From: Gluconacetobacter sacchari | GTDB taxonomy: Bacteria > Pseudomonadota > Alphaproteobacteria > Acetobacterales > Acetobacteraceae | NCBI RefSeq assembly: GCF_014174255.1 | Contig: NZ_JABEQJ010000008.1 | Coordinates: 86,545-150,544, forward strand | Direction of reading: 5' to 3' | DNA: 64,000 bases | Shown here: positions 11,270-20,035 of the stretch, one piece after another | Position numbering within the stretch: the stretch's first letter is position 1 | Layout: every line of letters begins with the position of its first letter | The notes under the pieces: model-generated | Seen by the model: the letters and a program-made list of their open reading frames with translations, nothing else | Told to the model about the DNA's origin: nothing | Databases searched by the model: none | Program-made: the position numbers and the translations under genes

Positions 11270-12193
11270 ATGATGCAAGACCTGCTTGATCGTCTGCGCG
11301 ACGCGATCGAACGGCATTGCGTGAAGCCGAGCACGAACACGGTGCTGCCCGGCCTTCTGCTGTTTCGGGCCGAGGCCCCGACCACGCCCATGGACCTGGT
11401 GTATGAACCGCGCTTCTGCCTGATCGTGCAGGGCAGCAAGCAGGTCATGCTGTGCGACCAGACATTCGATTACGATGCCAGCAAATATATGGTGACGGCC
11501 GTCGACTTGCCGGTGACCAGCCACATCACCCATGCCCGCCCGGACGAACCCTACCTGGCGTTGTGCCTGACGCTGGACCCGGTGCAGATTGCCGACGTGC
11601 TGCTGGAAATGCAGCACGGTCAGGCCGGAGAATCGTTGCATTGTTCGCGTTGCATGGTCGTCAGCGACCTGACGCGGCATATCCTCGACCCGGTGACGCG
11701 GCTGGTCGGGTTGCTGGACGAGCCGGGCGACATGGCGTTTCTGCGGGACTCGATCGTGCGGGAACTGCTCTATCGTTTGTTGCAGGGGCCGCAGGGGGGC
11801 GTGCTGCGGCAGATCGCCACCGCGGGCAGCAATCTGTCGCATCTGAACCGGGCGATCGCGTGGATCCGGACGCATTATGCGGAGGCGTTCGATATCGCGG
11901 AAGTCGCGCGACTGGCGGCGATGAGCCCGTCTTCCTTCCATCGTCATTTCCGCGCGGCCACCATGATGAGCCCGCTGCAATATCGCACCCGGCTGCGCCT
12001 ACAGGAGGCGCGGCGGCAGTTGATGAGCGGAGGGGTGGATGCGGCGGAGGCCGGCTTCGCGGTGGGGTATGACAGCCCGTCGCAATTCAGCCGGGAATAT
12101 CGGCGGATGTTCGGCAGCCCGCCGGCGCGCGATGCGCAGAGGATCCGGGCGGAAAACGCGGTCGGCGCGCGGGAGCTTGAACTGGCGGAATGA
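11270..12193 (+). CDS. AraC-family transcriptional regulator
   Basis: About 307 residues from the ATG preceded by GGAGGGAAGG; an in-frame ORF extends 43 codons further upstream, but that part looks like untranslated leader. The N-terminal half is the AraC_N cupin-like domain (VYEPRFCLIVQGSKQVML, DLPVTSHI). The C-terminal hundred residues hold two helix-turn-helix motifs (FDIAEVARLAAMSPSSFHRHF, with the second around AGFAVGYDSPSQFSREYRRMFG). It is divergent from the RND efflux operon across a region with repeated sites, so control of that pump is the obvious hypothesis. Confidence 0.88.
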   Translation: MMQDLLDRLRDAIERHCVKPSTNTVLPGLLLFRAEAPTTPMDLVYEPRFCLIVQGSKQVMLCDQTFDYDASKYMVTAVDLPVTSHITHARPDEPYLALCLTLDPVQIADVLLEMQHGQAGESLHCSRCMVVSDLTRHILDPVTRLVGLLDEPGDMAFLRDSIVRELLYRLLQGPQGGVLRQIATAGSNLSHLNRAIAWIRTHYAEAFDIAEVARLAAMSPSSFHRHFRAATMMSPLQYRTRLRLQEARRQLMSGGVDAAEAGFAVGYDSPSQFSREYRRMFGSPPARDAQRIRAENAVGARELELAE

Positions 12194-12199
12194 GGGGAT

Positions 12200-12228
12200 A
12201 CGCCCCCTTCTTCGCATGAAGGGGGCGT
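12200..12228. terminator. Bidirectional hairpin between convergent AraC and yghU genes
   Basis: ACGCCCCCTTC and GAAGGGGGCGT form a perfect 11-pair stem around a 7-base loop (TTCGCAT). It starts 6 bases past the AraC stop and lies 22 bases before the end of the convergent yghU gene. No clear T-run follows on either strand, but position and stem strength fit a shared terminator. Confidence 0.6.
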
Positions 12229-12250
12229 GCCCTGCGCGGTGTCGCGGGGG

Positions 12251-13126
12251 TTATCCGGCCTGGTCGAGCTTGTCCTGCGTCCTGGTCTGGAAATCGCCGG
12301 CGTCGTGGCGTTCGCGCAATTGTTCCGACGGCTCGCCGCTCATGCGGTTGACCATGCGGCCGCGCTGGACGGCCGGGCGGTCCAGCAGGCGGTCGGCCCA
12401 GGCTTGAAGGTGGGTGTAGTCCTGCACGCTCAGGAATTCCGCCGCGCCGTAGAGCCAGCCTTTGACCAGGCCGCCATACCAGGGGAAGATCGCCATGTCG
12501 GCGATGGTGTAGGTGTCGCCCGCGATATAGGGGGTTTCCGCCAGCCGGCGATCCAGCACGTCGAGCTGGCGCTTGGTCTCCATCGCGAAACGGTCGATGG
12601 CGTAGGCGATCTTGTGCGGTGCGTAGGCGTAGAAATGCCCGAGCCCGCCGCCCAGATAGGGGGCGCTGCCGACCTGCCAGAACAGCCAGTTGAGACATTC
12701 CGTGCGCCCGGCGAGGTCCTTCGGCAGGAAGGCGCCGAATTTCTCGGCCAGGTAGAGCAGGATGGAGCCGGATTCGAACACGCGGAGCGGCTCCGGCCCG
12801 CTATGGTCGACCATGGCGGGGATTTTCGAATTCGGGTTGACGGCGACGAAGCCGCTGCCGAACTGGTCGCCGGAGCCGATATTGATCAGCCAGGCGTCGT
12901 ATTCGGCGCCCGCATGGCCGGCTTCCAGCAATTCTTCCAGCAGGATCGTCACCTTTACGCCGTTGGGGGTGCCGAGCGAATAGAGCTGGAGCGGGTGGCG
13001 GCCGACGGGCAGCGCCTTGTCATGGGTCGGACCGGCGATGGGGCGGTTGATGGCGGCGAAATGGCCGCCGTTCGCGCTGTTCCATGTCCAGATCTTCGGC
13101 GGGGTGTAGTCGGTCGGGTCGGTCAT
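12251..13126 (-). CDS. yghU: YghU-type glutathione S-transferase (disulfide-bond reductase)
   Basis: A 291-residue thiol transferase of the Nu-class/YghU type. The long N-terminal arm (PPKIWTWNSANGGHFAAINRP) and the GTPNGVKVTILLEELLEAG active-site segment are hallmarks. The thioredoxin-like domain (about 45-130) and an all-helical domain (about 140-270) are complete, with LAEKFGAFLP and YTIADMAIFPWYGG as landmarks. YghU proteins bind two glutathiones and reduce disulfides or peroxides in the cytoplasm. The next gene upstream is a second, frameshifted GST on the same strand, 14 bases away, so the two form a unit. Confidence 0.92.
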   Translation of the reverse strand: MTDPTDYTPPKIWTWNSANGGHFAAINRPIAGPTHDKALPVGRHPLQLYSLGTPNGVKVTILLEELLEAGHAGAEYDAWLINIGSGDQFGSGFVAVNPNSKIPAMVDHSGPEPLRVFESGSILLYLAEKFGAFLPKDLAGRTECLNWLFWQVGSAPYLGGGLGHFYAYAPHKIAYAIDRFAMETKRQLDVLDRRLAETPYIAGDTYTIADMAIFPWYGGLVKGWLYGAAEFLSVQDYTHLQAWADRLLDRPAVQRGRMVNRMSGEPSEQLRERHDAGDFQTRTQDKLDQAG

Positions 13127-13140
13127 CGTGGAACTCCGGG

Positions 13141-13843
13141 TCAGGCGGCGGGGGGATAGTTCGAGGGGAACAACGCGCGCAGGGCGCGTTCGTCGGTCGC
13201 GGTCTTGAAATCATGGTCCTGGCCGACGGCGCGCGCGCGCGATCGCCGGGCGGGCATCGATGGCCTGGAAATAGCGGTCGAGATGCGGCCAGGGGGCCAG
13301 CGTGTCTTCCGCGCCCTTCAGGATCCGCGGGGCGCGGTCGAGCCAGCCCCAGGCCGACATGTCGGCGATCGTGTAGCTGTCGCCGACGAGATATTCCCGC
13401 TCCGCGAGATGATCGTTCAGCACCTGATAGTGCCGTTCGGTCTCGCGCCGGTAGCGGTTGAGGGCGTACGCCTGGTCCTGGGGGGCGAAATACTGGAAAT
13501 GGACCGTCTGGCCGGAAAAGGGGCCCAGCCCGGTGGCGATGAACATCAGCCAGGACAGCAATTCCGGCCGGTCGGCGGGCGTGCCGAGAAAGCGGCCGGT
13601 CTTTTCGGCGAGGTAGAGCAGGATGGCGGTGGAATCGAAGACGCGCGCCGGGCCGCCGCCCGGCCCGTCGGGATCGACGATCGCCGGGACCTTGCCGTTG
13701 GGGTTGATGGCGCGGAAGGCCGGGTCGTGCTGCGCGCCCTCGCGGGTATCGACCGGGACGACCGTGTAGGGAAGGCCGGTTTCCTCGAGCAGCAGCGCGA
13801 CCTTCGCGGGGTTGGGCGTGGGATGGAAATAGAAACGGATCAT
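13141..13843 (-). pseudogene. Nu-class-like glutathione S-transferase, frameshifted near its C-terminus
   Basis: From the ATG at 13843 (preceded by GGAGGCACC) the frame encodes a GST: HPTPNPAKVALLLEETGLPY at the active site, then NPNGKVPAIVDPDG, and the helical-domain motif SYTIADMSAWGWLDRAP. At a GC-dinucleotide run (about 13228-13241) the frame ends early as ARARRRPGP. In the next frame translation continues naturally (AVGQDHDFKT, then ALRALFPSNYPPAA and stop at 13141), matching the usual end of such proteins. Restoring one GC unit would join the two. Either strand slippage truncated the gene by about 25 residues, or the run was miscounted in sequencing. The core fold up to the break is intact. 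Confidence 0.75.
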
Positions 13844-13956
13844 GGTGCCTCCGCTTGCCTCGCGCATGGGCGATGCGTTTTAGTATGAGCGTTCTATAAT
13901 GACGCGTCGGGCCGCGTGTGGCAAGATCGCGTGGCAAAGCCTGCATGGATGATGGA

Positions 13957-14601
13957 ATGGCGCGGCCCCGGGAATTTGATGAGGATGCGGTGCTGGACGC
14001 GGCGGTCGCGTGCTTCTGGCGGCATGGTTTCGATGCGACCTCGATCCGGGACCTGATCGGGGAGACCGGATTGACGGCCGCGAGCCTGTACAATGCGTTC
14101 GGCGACAAGCGGTCGCTGTTTCGGCTGGCGCTGGAACGGTACATCGAGGGAGGGATCGGCCAGCGTCTGGCGCGCTACCAGGAGGTGTCGCCGCTGGAGG
14201 GGGTGCGCGGCTATCTGCGCGACGTGGTGGAGCGCTCGCTGAACGATCCGGCCAACAAGGGCTGCATGGTCGTGAACGCCGCGCTGGAATTCGCGACGCG
14301 GGACAGCGAGTTCCGGCCGATGATCGCCGGGACGTTCGCCCGGATCGAAGCGTTCTTTCTGGACTGCGTGCGGCGGGGGCAGCACGATGGCAGCGTCACG
14401 CGCGCGCTGGCGGACGAGGATCTGGCCCGGCATTGCCTGGCGGTGCTGATGGGGGTGCGGGTGCTGGCGCGCATTCGCCCCGAACGGGCGGTGCTGGACG
14501 GCGCCGTGGCCGCCCTGCTGCGGTCGCTGGAGGCGCGGCCGGATGAGGGGTTGTTGATTTCCCGCAACGACCATGCGGAAATACGGCCGGACACGCCTTG
14601 A
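13957..14601 (+). CDS. TetR/AcrR-family transcriptional regulator
   Basis: A repressor of about 214 residues from MARPREFDEDAVLDAA. An ATG 12 bases earlier is also possible. The helix-turn-helix spans roughly residues 10-55 (FDATSIRDLIGETGLTAASLYNAFGDKRSL). The GCMVVNAALE segment in the ligand domain recurs in TetR proteins controlling oxidative or electrophile-stress genes. It is divergent from the GST pair, with about 110 bases between starts, and 12 bases upstream of the LysE transporter on the same strand. It may govern either side. The ligand is unknown. Confidence 0.88.
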   Translation: MARPREFDEDAVLDAAVACFWRHGFDATSIRDLIGETGLTAASLYNAFGDKRSLFRLALERYIEGGIGQRLARYQEVSPLEGVRGYLRDVVERSLNDPANKGCMVVNAALEFATRDSEFRPMIAGTFARIEAFFLDCVRRGQHDGSVTRALADEDLARHCLAVLMGVRVLARIRPERAVLDGAVAALLRSLEARPDEGLLISRNDHAEIRPDTP

Positions 14602-14613
14602 GGAGGACGGACG

Positions 14614-15249
14614 ATGATTCTGCCGGTGACCCATCTTGCCGCGTTCGCGCTGGTCGCGCTGGGCATGGCGCTGACGCCCGGCCCCAACATGATCTATCTG
14701 ATTTCGCGCTCCATCTGCCAGGGGCCGCGCGCGGGGCTGGTCTCGCTGGGTGGGGTGGCGCTGGGGTTTCTCTTCTACATGCTGTGCGCCGCCCTGGGGA
14801 TCACCGCGCTGGTGATGGCGGTGCCCTATGCCTATGACGCGCTGCGGCTGGGTGGGGCGGTGTACCTGCTTTATCTGGCATGGCAGGCGATCCGGCCCGG
14901 GGGGCGGTCGCCGTTCCAGGTGCGGGCGCTGGCGGCCGATGGCAATCGCCGGCTGTTTCTCATGGGGTTCATGACCAACCTGCTGAATCCCAAGATCGCC
15001 GTGATGTACCTGTCGCTGCTGCCCCAGTTTACCGTGCCCGGCGGAGCGATGCTGGCGCAGATCCTGATCCTGGGCTGTGCGCAGATCGTCATCAGCGTGC
15101 TGGTGAACGCGGCCATCGCGCTTTCCGCCGGCAGCCTGGCGCGCTTCCTGGATGCCAACCCGGGTTTCGCCAGGGCGCAGCGCTGGATCATGGCGAGCGT
15201 ATTGGGCGGGCTGGCGGTGCGGATGCTGGCCGAGCGGCGGGGCGCGTGA
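14614..15249 (+). CDS. LysE/RhtB-family amino acid or metabolite exporter
   Basis: A 211-residue membrane protein with about six hydrophobic segments. The signature MALTPGPNMIYLISRSICQG follows the first helix, and MGFMTNLLNPKIAVMYLSLLPQF lies mid-protein; both are diagnostic of LysE/RhtB translocators. They export amino acids or homoserine lactone-like compounds. It is in the same direction as the TetR gene and 12 bases after it, so likely co-transcribed. The substrate cannot be told from sequence. Confidence 0.92.
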   Translation: MILPVTHLAAFALVALGMALTPGPNMIYLISRSICQGPRAGLVSLGGVALGFLFYMLCAALGITALVMAVPYAYDALRLGGAVYLLYLAWQAIRPGGRSPFQVRALAADGNRRLFLMGFMTNLLNPKIAVMYLSLLPQFTVPGGAMLAQILILGCAQIVISVLVNAAIALSAGSLARFLDANPGFARAQRWIMASVLGGLAVRMLAERRGA

Positions 15250-15316
15250 AGGCCTGACCGCTTCGCCGGAGCCATGCATCGCTTGCGTATGAAGGCTGCC
15301 GGCATGGTCTGGAAAA

Positions 15317-15392
15317 TGGCTCCCGAAGTAGGACTCGAACCTACGACCCAGCGATTAACAGTCGCTTGCTCTACCAACTGAGCTATTCGGGA
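15317..15392 (-). tRNA. tRNA-Asn (anticodon GTT)
   Basis: Read leftward, 76 bases fold as a tRNA. The acceptor arm is TCCCGAA paired with TTCGGGA, the D-loop contains AGCTCAGTTGGTAGAGC, the anticodon arm is CGACTGTTAATCG (anticodon GTT) and the T-loop contains GGTTCGAGTCC. The discriminator is G and CCA is encoded. It stands alone between the LysE gene and an orphan binding-protein gene. No truncated integrase or attachment-site duplication is visible next to it. Confidence 0.97.
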
Positions 15393-15551
15393 TCAGCGCC
15401 GGGGCACCGTATAGCGGAGGTTCGTGACGCAGGTAAAGCCCTTGGGAGGTTTTTTTTAACGGCTAGGACAGGATGCCCCAACCATGCGAAGACGGGGCAC
15501 GGGCGCGGACGGGCATCGTGCCGGACAGGGCGGAAAGGGCCGGAGACACGG

Positions 15552-16649
15552 ATGGATCAGAAGACCGGCCGATCCATGCCCGGGCCGACGCGCCGGCGCC
15601 TGCTTGTCGCCGGCTGCGCGGCGGGCGGGGCCGCTGTCGCGGGGGGGCTGGCGGTGCATTATCGCGCGCCCAGGCCCGTGGTATGGCACAAGATCGTGCC
15701 CGATGGCCGGGTGCGGCGGCTGGTCCTGTCCTGGCCGTCGTCGAATCGCCTGTTGTTCGCCGTCGCGCGGGACCGGTTCTTCGGGCCGTACAATCTGGAG
15801 GTGAGCCTGGTGGACGGGGCGCGCACCGGACGCTCGACCATCGCCGACGTGGTGGAGGGACGGGCCGTGGGCGCGGCGGCGCCGGTTCTGACCTGGCTGG
15901 ACCGGTTTCGCCTGGGGACGATCCCCGTGCATCTGGCGTGCGGCCTGCAATCGGGCGCTTTCCGCCTGCTGGTGCGGCGGGGGGTGAAGGGGACGCGGCT
16001 GGAGAGTGTCGCGGGGATGCGAATCGCCGTGACGGACCCGGATATGGCCGACCGGCTCTTCTTTTCGGTGATGATGCGGCGCAAGGGCATCGACCCGGAA
16101 ACGGCCGTGCATTGGGTGACGCTGGGGCCGGGGCAGGTCGAGGCGGCCGCGCGGGCGGGCGAGATCGACGCGGTGGCGGCGCATGACCCGCTGGCCTGGC
16201 GATGGCTGCACCTGCCCGATTCGCCGTTCTTCGAACTGGTCAACAGCACGACCGGCCATTATGGCGAGCGGACCAACCTGGCCCTGGGCCTGTCGGACAC
16301 GCTGCTGCGCGGCGACCCCGTGGGGGCGGCGTCGCTGGTGATGGCGCTGCGCGCCGCGTCGGGCTGGATCAAGGCGCACCCCGACCAGGCCGCCGGCCTG
16401 ATGGGGACGGTGGCCGATGGCATGGAGAGCGGCCAGGTGCTGGCCATGCTGCGGCACGAGACGCTGGGCATCAGCCCCGTGGGGAGCGACCTGCGGGTGC
16501 AGGTGTCGCAATATGTGGACGAGATGAAGCTGCTGGGCCGGGTGCCCGACACCGTCGGCTCGGCGGCCTATGCGCGCCGCCTGTGCGTCAACGTGCTGGA
16601 GGCCGACGAATCCGGGGCGCTGGCGATCCCCGCCGCCGGACCGGCCTGA
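15552..16649 (+). CDS. Orphan ABC substrate-binding protein of NitT/TauT type, Tat-like signal
   Basis: A 365-residue protein from the ATG after GGAGACACGG. The N-terminus has a twin-arginine-type signal (TRRRLLVAGCAAGGAAVAGG). The mature part resembles NMT1/THI5-like and SsuA-type binding proteins: DRFFGPYNLEVSLVDGAR near the start, GMRIAVTDPDMADRLFFSVM mid-protein, then GEIDAVAAHDPLAWRW. Such proteins deliver sulfonates, nitrate or pyrimidine precursors to an ABC importer. No cognate permease or ATPase gene lies nearby, which is unusual. An in-frame extension upstream overlaps the tRNA and is not likely translated. Confidence 0.78.
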   Translation: MDQKTGRSMPGPTRRRLLVAGCAAGGAAVAGGLAVHYRAPRPVVWHKIVPDGRVRRLVLSWPSSNRLLFAVARDRFFGPYNLEVSLVDGARTGRSTIADVVEGRAVGAAAPVLTWLDRFRLGTIPVHLACGLQSGAFRLLVRRGVKGTRLESVAGMRIAVTDPDMADRLFFSVMMRRKGIDPETAVHWVTLGPGQVEAAARAGEIDAVAAHDPLAWRWLHLPDSPFFELVNSTTGHYGERTNLALGLSDTLLRGDPVGAASLVMALRAASGWIKAHPDQAAGLMGTVADGMESGQVLAMLRHETLGISPVGSDLRVQVSQYVDEMKLLGRVPDTVGSAAYARRLCVNVLEADESGALAIPAAGPA

Positions 16650-16668
16650 CGCCGGCGCGGCGGGCGGT

Positions 16669-18120
16669 TCAGCCGACCGCGGAGCAGAGATACTTGATTT
16701 CCAGATAGTCCTCGATGCCGTGGCGCGAGCCCTCGCGGCCCAGGCCCGACTGCTTGATGCCGCCGAAGGGCGCGACCTCGGTGGAGATCAGGCCGGTATT
16801 GTGGCCGACCATGCCGTATTCCAGCGCCTCGGCGACGCGCCAGACCCGCCGCGCGTTTTCGGTATAGAAATAGGCCGCCAGGCCGAATTCGGTGTCGTTG
16901 GCCATCGCGACCGCCTCTTCCTCGGTCTCGAAGCGGAACAGGGGGGCGACGGGGCCGAATGTTTCCTCGCGCGCCACCTTCATGGCCTGCGTCACGCCGG
17001 TCAGGATCGTCGGTTCGTAGAAATTGCCGCCGAGCGGGGGCTGCCGGCCGCCGGCGACCAGCGTGGCGCCGTGGGCCAGCGCGTCGGCGACGTGGGATTC
17101 GACCTTGCGGATCGCGTCGGCGTCGATCAGCGGGCCGATCGTCACGCCGGGTTCGGTGCCCGGACCCAGCTTGATCGTCCGCACCGCCTCGGCCAGGCGG
17201 CTCGCGAAGGCGTCATGGATGCCGGACTGGACATAGAGCCGGTTGGCGCAGACGCAGGTCTGGCCCGCATTGCGGTATTTCGAAACCAGGGCGCCCTCGA
17301 TCGCCGCGTCGAGGTCCGCGTCGTCGAAGACGATGAACGGCGCGTTGCCGCCCAGTTCCAGGCTGAGTTTCTTGATGGTGGGCGCGCACTGGGCCATCAG
17401 GATGCGCCCGACCTCGGTCGAGCCGGTGAAGGAGAGCTTGCGTACCACGTCGGACGCGGTCAGCGCCCCGCCGATGGCGCGGGCATCGCCGGTGACGACC
17501 TGGAACACGCCGGACGGCACGCCCGCCCGTTCGGCCAGCGCGGCCAGGGCCAGCGCGGTCAGCGGTGTCTGTTCGGCGGGCTTGACGATCATGGTGCAGC
17601 CGGCGGCCAGGGCCGGCGCGGCCTTGCGGGTGATCATCGCGGCCGGGAAATTCCACGGCGTGATCGCGGCGCAGACGCCGACCGGCTGCCGGATGACCAG
17701 CAGCCGCTTGTCGGCGGTGGGGGCGGGAATCGTCTCGCCGTAAATGCGCCGGGCTTCCTCGGCGAACCATTCGAGGAACGAGGCGGCATAGAGGACCTCG
17801 CCCCTGGCCTCGGCCAGCGGCTTGCCCTGTTCGGCCGTCATCAGCGCCGCCAGGTCGTCGGCGTTGGCGACCGCCAGGTCGAACCACCGACGCAGGATGG
17901 CGCCGCGATCCCGCGCGGTGCGGGCCGACCAGGCGGGCAGCGCGCGGGCGGCGGCGGCGATCGCGGCTTCGGCCTCGGTCGCGCCCAGGTCGGGAACCTG
18001 GCCCACGGTGTGGCCGGTCGCCGGGTCGGCCACCTGGATGGGCCGCCCCGTGGAACCGACCCATTCTCCGTCGATCAGACAGGCCGACCGCAGCAGGGTC
18101 GGGTCTTTCAGTGTCACCAT
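16669..18120 (-). CDS. gabD: NAD(P)-dependent succinate-semialdehyde dehydrogenase
   Basis: A 483-residue aldehyde dehydrogenase. The catalytic glutamate is Glu255 in KLSLELGGNAPFIVFD and the catalytic cysteine is Cys289 in NAGQTCVCANR, a double-Cys pattern usual in GabD. TPWNFPAAMITRK (154-166) is the cofactor-binding loop. It oxidises succinate semialdehyde to succinate, linking GABA or related breakdown to the TCA cycle; other omega-semialdehydes are possible. A strong ribosome site (GGGAGGCGG) precedes the ATG. It is divergent from an IclR regulator, with a palindrome covering the shared promoter. No transaminase gene is nearby. Confidence 0.9.
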   Translation of the reverse strand: MVTLKDPTLLRSACLIDGEWVGSTGRPIQVADPATGHTVGQVPDLGATEAEAAIAAAARALPAWSARTARDRGAILRRWFDLAVANADDLAALMTAEQGKPLAEARGEVLYAASFLEWFAEEARRIYGETIPAPTADKRLLVIRQPVGVCAAITPWNFPAAMITRKAAPALAAGCTMIVKPAEQTPLTALALAALAERAGVPSGVFQVVTGDARAIGGALTASDVVRKLSFTGSTEVGRILMAQCAPTIKKLSLELGGNAPFIVFDDADLDAAIEGALVSKYRNAGQTCVCANRLYVQSGIHDAFASRLAEAVRTIKLGPGTEPGVTIGPLIDADAIRKVESHVADALAHGATLVAGGRQPPLGGNFYEPTILTGVTQAMKVAREETFGPVAPLFRFETEEEAVAMANDTEFGLAAYFYTENARRVWRVAEALEYGMVGHNTGLISTEVAPFGGIKQSGLGREGSRHGIEDYLEIKYLCSAVG

Positions 18121-18134
18121 TGCCGCCTCCCGTT

Positions 18135-18152
18135 CGTTCAGTATATTGAACG
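18135..18152. promoter_or_regulatory. Palindrome in the gabD-IclR divergent promoter, candidate IclR operator
   Basis: CGTTCA-GTATAT-TGAACG is an inverted repeat with perfect 6-base arms, 15 bases upstream of the dehydrogenase ATG and about 60 bases upstream of the IclR start. IclR-family proteins bind short dyads of this size in the promoters of their own divergent targets. The palindrome is seen directly; binding is inferred. Confidence 0.55.
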
Positions 18153-18213
18153 ATAGATCATCATAGTGAACTGTGGGAGCATCCTGTTTCCCCAGTCAAG
18201 GTGGGAGAGGCGG

Positions 18214-18996
18214 ATGGGGGCTCACGATCGGATCAGCGCAGGTGGGGGGCATGTGCCCGCCCTGCGTCGGGCGGTGGCGATTCTGGATTATATTTCAGCC
18301 TCTTCCGAGGCGCCGACGCTCTCGGGGCTGGCGCGCGCGCTGGGGTTGCCCAAGAGCACGGCGCATGGGCTGGTGCAGGCGATGGAAGAACTCGGGCTGC
18401 TGGCGCGCGCGGCCGACGGCACCCTGCGGACCGGACCGCACTCGTTGCGCTGGGCCGGCGATTTCCTGGCCCGGACCGACCTCGTGTCCGCGTTCCGGCA
18501 GTCCATCGCCGAATCCTGGCGATCCGCGCAATTCACCGTGACGATGACGGTCCTGGACGGGAACGAGGTCGTCTATATCGCCTGTTCGGAGGCCAACCGG
18601 CCGCTGGACGTGGCCTTTCGCATCGGCATGCGGCTGCCGGCGCCCTTTACCGCGACGGGCAAGGCGCTGCTGGCGGCGCGGCCCGACCGGGACCTGGACG
18701 CGCTGTTCGCGCGGGGATTCCCGGCGCCGCTGACACGCTACAGCGTCGCCTCCATGCCCGACCTGCGGCGGGAACTGGCCGAGACGCGGCAGCGGGGCTT
18801 TTCGATCGATGACGGGCAGATCCGCGAGGGGTTGTTCTGCCTGGGGGCCACGGTCGGCGACCATGCCGGGCAGGCGGTGGCGGCGCTGGCCCTGTCGCTG
18901 ACGCGCAGCGAGGCGTCGCCGGACATGGTGGCGATGCTGGGGCGGTCCCTGATGGACGCCGCCGCCGACCTGTCGCGCCGGCTCGGGGCTGGCTGA
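18214..18996 (+). CDS. IclR-family transcriptional regulator
   Basis: About 260 residues from the ATG preceded by GGGAGAGGCGG; 16 upstream in-frame codons are probably leader. The N-terminal winged helix-turn-helix (ALRRAVAILDYISASSEAP, then LARALGLPKSTAHGLVQAM) is followed by the IclR effector domain, with the landmarks LPAPFTATGKALLAARP and TRQRGFSIDDGQIREGLFC. It is divergent from the succinate-semialdehyde dehydrogenase gene and likely controls it. The effector would be a small carboxylic acid, which cannot be named. Confidence 0.9.
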   Translation: MGAHDRISAGGGHVPALRRAVAILDYISASSEAPTLSGLARALGLPKSTAHGLVQAMEELGLLARAADGTLRTGPHSLRWAGDFLARTDLVSAFRQSIAESWRSAQFTVTMTVLDGNEVVYIACSEANRPLDVAFRIGMRLPAPFTATGKALLAARPDRDLDALFARGFPAPLTRYSVASMPDLRRELAETRQRGFSIDDGQIREGLFCLGATVGDHAGQAVAALALSLTRSEASPDMVAMLGRSLMDAAADLSRRLGAG

Positions 18997-19006
18997 CCGG
19001 CCGGCG

Positions 19007-19738
19007 TCAGGCCGCCGCGCGGCGCCTGCGGGCCGGCGACGCGGGCTTTTTGGGCACGTCCGCTGATTCCGGCGGGGTTTCGTGGCGGAAGATCGCGAGG
19101 ATCTGGGTCGCGATCTCGGAGCGGGACATGCGGCCCTCGTGATACCAGGTATCGGCCGTGTTCAGCAGGCGCAGCAGCAGGATGCGATAGATCTGGCGGT
19201 CGATCCCGGCCGGCAGGGGCAGGGCGTCGACGATGTCGCGGAACAGGGCTTCGAACTGGTCGCGCTTGCGGACCAGGATGGCCTTCACCGCCTCGGGCAC
19301 CGAGCGGAAATTGTTCATGATCGGCAGGGTGAGCGATTCGGGGTTGAGCTGGATTTCCAGCATCTCGGTGCAGGCGGCCTCCAGCCTTGCCCAGGGCGCG
19401 GTATGGGACGCCATGGCGGCGCGCACCCGCCGCGCCGCCGCGTCCAGCGCCCGGTCGTGGATTTCGATGAACAGGGCCTCTTTCGAGCGGATATGGTAGT
19501 AGAGCGACCCGCCCATCATGCCGGCCCGCTCCGCGATTTCGCGGATCGAGGTGGCCTTGTAGCCGTATTCGGCGAACAGCTTGGCCGCGATTTCCAGGAT
19601 TTCCTGACGTCGTTCCGGATTGGGCGCCGTGTCGGCCGCCGACGGGGCGTGGGCACGGCCGCGCCTGACCGGGCGGCCCGGGGAATCGGCATGGGTCCTG
19701 TCCGGACCGGGGGGTCTGTGCTTCTGCCTCGCGTTCAC
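19007..19738 (-). CDS. TetR/AcrR-family regulator, probably of the acyl-CoA operon
   Basis: 243 residues, starting at a GTG and with a 44-residue basic, proline-rich lead-in before the helix-turn-helix (ILEIAAKLFAEYGYKATSIREIAERAGM, about residues 47-74, followed by GGSLYYHIRSKEALF). The C-terminal domain (TADTWYHEGRMS) matches TetR repressors related to fatty-acid metabolism. It is divergent from the broken acyl-CoA dehydrogenase and thiolase genes, the classic arrangement for a repressor of beta-oxidation genes. The N-terminal extension may be an over-long start, but no better start with a clear ribosome site was found. Confidence 0.85.
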   Translation of the reverse strand: MNARQKHRPPGPDRTHADSPGRPVRRGRAHAPSAADTAPNPERRQEILEIAAKLFAEYGYKATSIREIAERAGMMGGSLYYHIRSKEALFIEIHDRALDAAARRVRAAMASHTAPWARLEAACTEMLEIQLNPESLTLPIMNNFRSVPEAVKAILVRKRDQFEALFRDIVDALPLPAGIDRQIYRILLLRLLNTADTWYHEGRMSRSEIATQILAIFRHETPPESADVPKKPASPARRRRAAA

Positions 19739-20035
19739 GCCGCCCTGTGCTCCTGGTGTGTGCGTCCAGGCAATTCTTAATACATGGCCGGTTCATGTTC
19801 CATGGCCTGATGCGGATAACGCGGCCGGCCGGACGGCGCGTACTCAACCATGTGTGATGAAGCCCGCGGGTTTTAGGCCTCGACAGGCGCGGTGCCGCGC
19901 CATAGAGAACGTTAACTAACAAGTGTTTGGTATGGGCGGTGCCGGGCGAACCGGATGCGCCGTTGCGCGAAGACCTGTCTGTTTGTTGAAAAAAACCTGG
20001 CGAAATCGACGATAATCAGAACGACGGAGGGTGGC
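19739..20035. other. Divergent intergenic region, TetR and acyl-CoA operon
   Basis: About 300 bases with no ORF I can support. It must carry the promoters of the TetR gene and of the acyl-CoA operon. A short dyad, GTTA-AC-TAAC at 19911-19920, is the only symmetric element I noticed and is too short to call an operator with confidence. A good ribosome site (GGAGG) ends the region before the acyl-CoA dehydrogenase start. Confidence 0.4.

Noticed and set aside
15317..15392. tRNA-Asn as an integration site of a mobile island
   Set aside because: No integrase, no duplicated tRNA end and no composition change on either side.
15366..15551. N-terminal extension of the binding protein through the tRNA
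   Set aside because: It would overlap the tRNA gene, and the Tat-type signal begins only at the ATG at 15552.
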